Assembly: GCA_018894775.1 (NCBI GenBank)
Contig: JAHIPG010000058.1
Location: 1 to 5,395 of the forward strand
Length of the DNA: 5,395 nucleotides
Direction of reading: 5' to 3'
From: Nanobdellota archaeon
Lineage (GTDB): Archaea; Nanobdellota; Nanobdellia; SCGC-AAA011-G17; VGLX01
Below the pieces are notes generated by a model. The model saw only the letters and a list, made by a program, of their open reading frames with translations, had not been told where the DNA came from and searched no databases. A program made the translations under genes and the position numbers. Each line of letters begins with the position of its first letter. Position 1 is the stretch's first letter. Positions 4,514 to 5,395 of this stretch are shown in pieces.

Positions 4514-5065
4514 ATGAAGAGGATAATATCTATTGGTATAATCGGGATAATGGTGTGTGTAGGATTTCTGGCTTTATTACCAGCAAATGTGAGTGCATAT
4601 TCCGAAATAGAAGGAGTAACGTATCCTACAGAAGTGCATCAAGAGTCCTCTAAGATTCTTGAGGTAGATGTTGCCAATTATGGTTATTATGATGAAAGTT
4701 ATACCATCACAGTATATTTGAAGTATCCAGGAGGTGGAATAGTTACAAATGAAGAAGGATACAGAATAGTGCTTGGTGAAGATGATGTTACTGTTCCTGC
4801 GAAAACAATATTAAGAGATTGTTGGGTATTCATCAGTATTCCTTCAACCGTTCCATTAGGACAATACCACTTTTATGTTGTGCTCTACGATGCAGGAACG
4901 GCAATTATGGAAGATGATCACACTACTGGTGCTTTCACACTCTTAGAGAAAAAAGAGTATCAACCATATCGAGAACCTGTACCGTCATTTGAAGCAACCT
5001 ATCTGCTGGCGATCATAGGTATCTATGCCATATTGTTAAAAGGTAGAAAGAAAAAGGAATGGTGA
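4514..5065 (+). CDS. Secreted, membrane-anchored protein with Ig/CARDB-like domain and PGF-CTERM-like tail
   Basis: A 183-aa exported protein. Residues 1-28 form a Sec-type signal peptide (MKR, a hydrophobic stretch, then ANVSA with likely cleavage after A28). Residues about 35-145 are beta-rich, with phrases such as VDVANYGYYDESYTITVYL, TVPAKT, SIPSTVPLGQYHFYV and LYDAG that recall CARDB or other Ig-like adhesion domains of archaeal surface proteins. The C-terminus has the tripartite layout of an archaeosortase substrate: the short motif VPSFEA (156-161), a hydrophobic segment (162-175) and basic KGRKKKEW. The family motif is usually PGF; here it is PSF. Anchoring in or processing at the membrane is therefore likely, while archaeosortase processing is inferred. 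ATG 4514 follows AAGGTGA by 6 nt. The lipoprotein gene starts 11 nt after its stop, suggesting an operon. Confidence 0.82.
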   Translation: MKRIISIGIIGIMVCVGFLALLPANVSAYSEIEGVTYPTEVHQESSKILEVDVANYGYYDESYTITVYLKYPGGGIVTNEEGYRIVLGEDDVTVPAKTILRDCWVFISIPSTVPLGQYHFYVVLYDAGTAIMEDDHTTGAFTLLEKKEYQPYREPVPSFEATYLLAIIGIYAILLKGRKKKEW

Positions 5066-5076
5066 GGTAAAAAATA

Positions 5077-5395
5077 ATGAAGAAGAAAATCTTAGCAATC
5101 GGAATCTGTGCATTAATGCTACTGGTTGTTTTCAGTAGTGGATGCATGGAAGAAGAGGAAAAACGAACTGGGAAAGAAACTACACCAGAAGGACAGGGGG
5201 AAACTGAGGAAAAGCCCAAATATTATTGTTACATTTCTGTTCTCGCATACAACATTGGTAACAAAGAAAAGTCGGTATGGTTTTACATGAATGATGAATA
5301 TCAAATGATGTTTGATATTGAACCAAATGATTATGCAAACGGTGCTGCTGAAAAATTTCAGGAATCTTGCAATGTTAAAATATCAATTTATGTTG
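5077..5395 (+). CDS. Lipoprotein, 3'-partial
   Basis: Open to the window end, with 106 complete codons visible. The N-terminus MKKKILAIGICALMLLVVFS followed by SGC is a lipoprotein signal peptide with its lipobox ending at Cys23, the expected lipidated residue. An acidic, low-complexity linker (about 24-47, rich in E, T, G and K) follows, as in many archaeal lipoproteins. From about residue 49 a beta-rich region begins (YYCYISVLAYNIGNKEKSVWF, later DIEPNDYA), whose N-x-GN and strand pattern resembles the Ig/CARDB-like domain of the preceding protein; C51 and C98 could pair. ATG 5077 is preceded by GGTGAGG (5061-5067), which overlaps the upstream stop, at a 9-nt spacing. It is probably co-transcribed with the upstream gene and acts on the outer face of the membrane; the ligand or role is unknown. 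Confidence 0.85.
   Translation, partial: MKKKILAIGICALMLLVVFSSGCMEEEEKRTGKETTPEGQGETEEKPKYYCYISVLAYNIGNKEKSVWFYMNDEYQMMFDIEPNDYANGAAEKFQESCNVKISIYV

Noticed and set aside
1..5395. tRNA gene or tRNA fragment as an integration target.
   Set aside because: Scanning both strands for a T-arm and acceptor pairing showed no convincing tRNA; the target may lie left of the window.
1..5395. CRISPR array or insertion sequence.
   Set aside because: No regularly spaced repeats of CRISPR type and no transposase or terminal inverted repeats were seen.

Overview
The window looks archaeal, probably euryarchaeal and possibly Thermoplasmata-like; that placement is an inference from gene content. The archaeal signs are a stand-alone XPF/ERCC4 nuclease domain, TATA-type promoters with at least one convincing leaderless arrangement, GGTGA-type Shine-Dalgarno sites, a SpoVT/AbrB-type regulator, and a surface protein whose C-terminus resembles an archaeosortase (PGF-CTERM-like) sorting signal. 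No rRNA, tRNA or CRISPR array was found.

Bases 1-3910 read as the replication and integration module of an integrated plasmid or virus. A tyrosine recombinase (5' end outside the window) runs rightward and converges on a leftward XPF-type nuclease; their coding regions overlap antisense by 146 bp. A non-coding stretch of about 300 bp (1333-1635) with tandem repeats and palindromes separates the nuclease from a rightward operon, and is the natural candidate for an origin or control region. The operon encodes a 58-aa basic beta-rich protein, an SF3/D5-type (P4-like) replicative helicase without a primase domain, a 72-aa protein, and a ribbon-helix-helix DNA-binding protein with a helical C-terminal extension. 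Overlapping or closely spaced genes with strong Shine-Dalgarno sites suggest co-transcription.

The most striking unlisted signal is a roughly 105-bp imperfect palindrome (3085-3189) centred on the 3' end of the helicase gene. It has an 11-bp perfect inner stem, the stop codon in its loop, and outer arms made of related 9-bp tandem repeats in opposite orientation.

Bases 3911-4229 hold no credible gene. On the minus strand, 4230-4397 encodes a 55-aa AbrB-family protein with a well-placed TATA box giving a leaderless mRNA. A divergent promoter region (4398-4513) then leads into two rightward genes for secreted proteins: a signal-peptide protein with an Ig/CARDB-like domain and a C-terminal membrane anchor, and a lipoprotein cut by the window edge. 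These look like envelope genes, either cargo of the element or host DNA beyond its edge.
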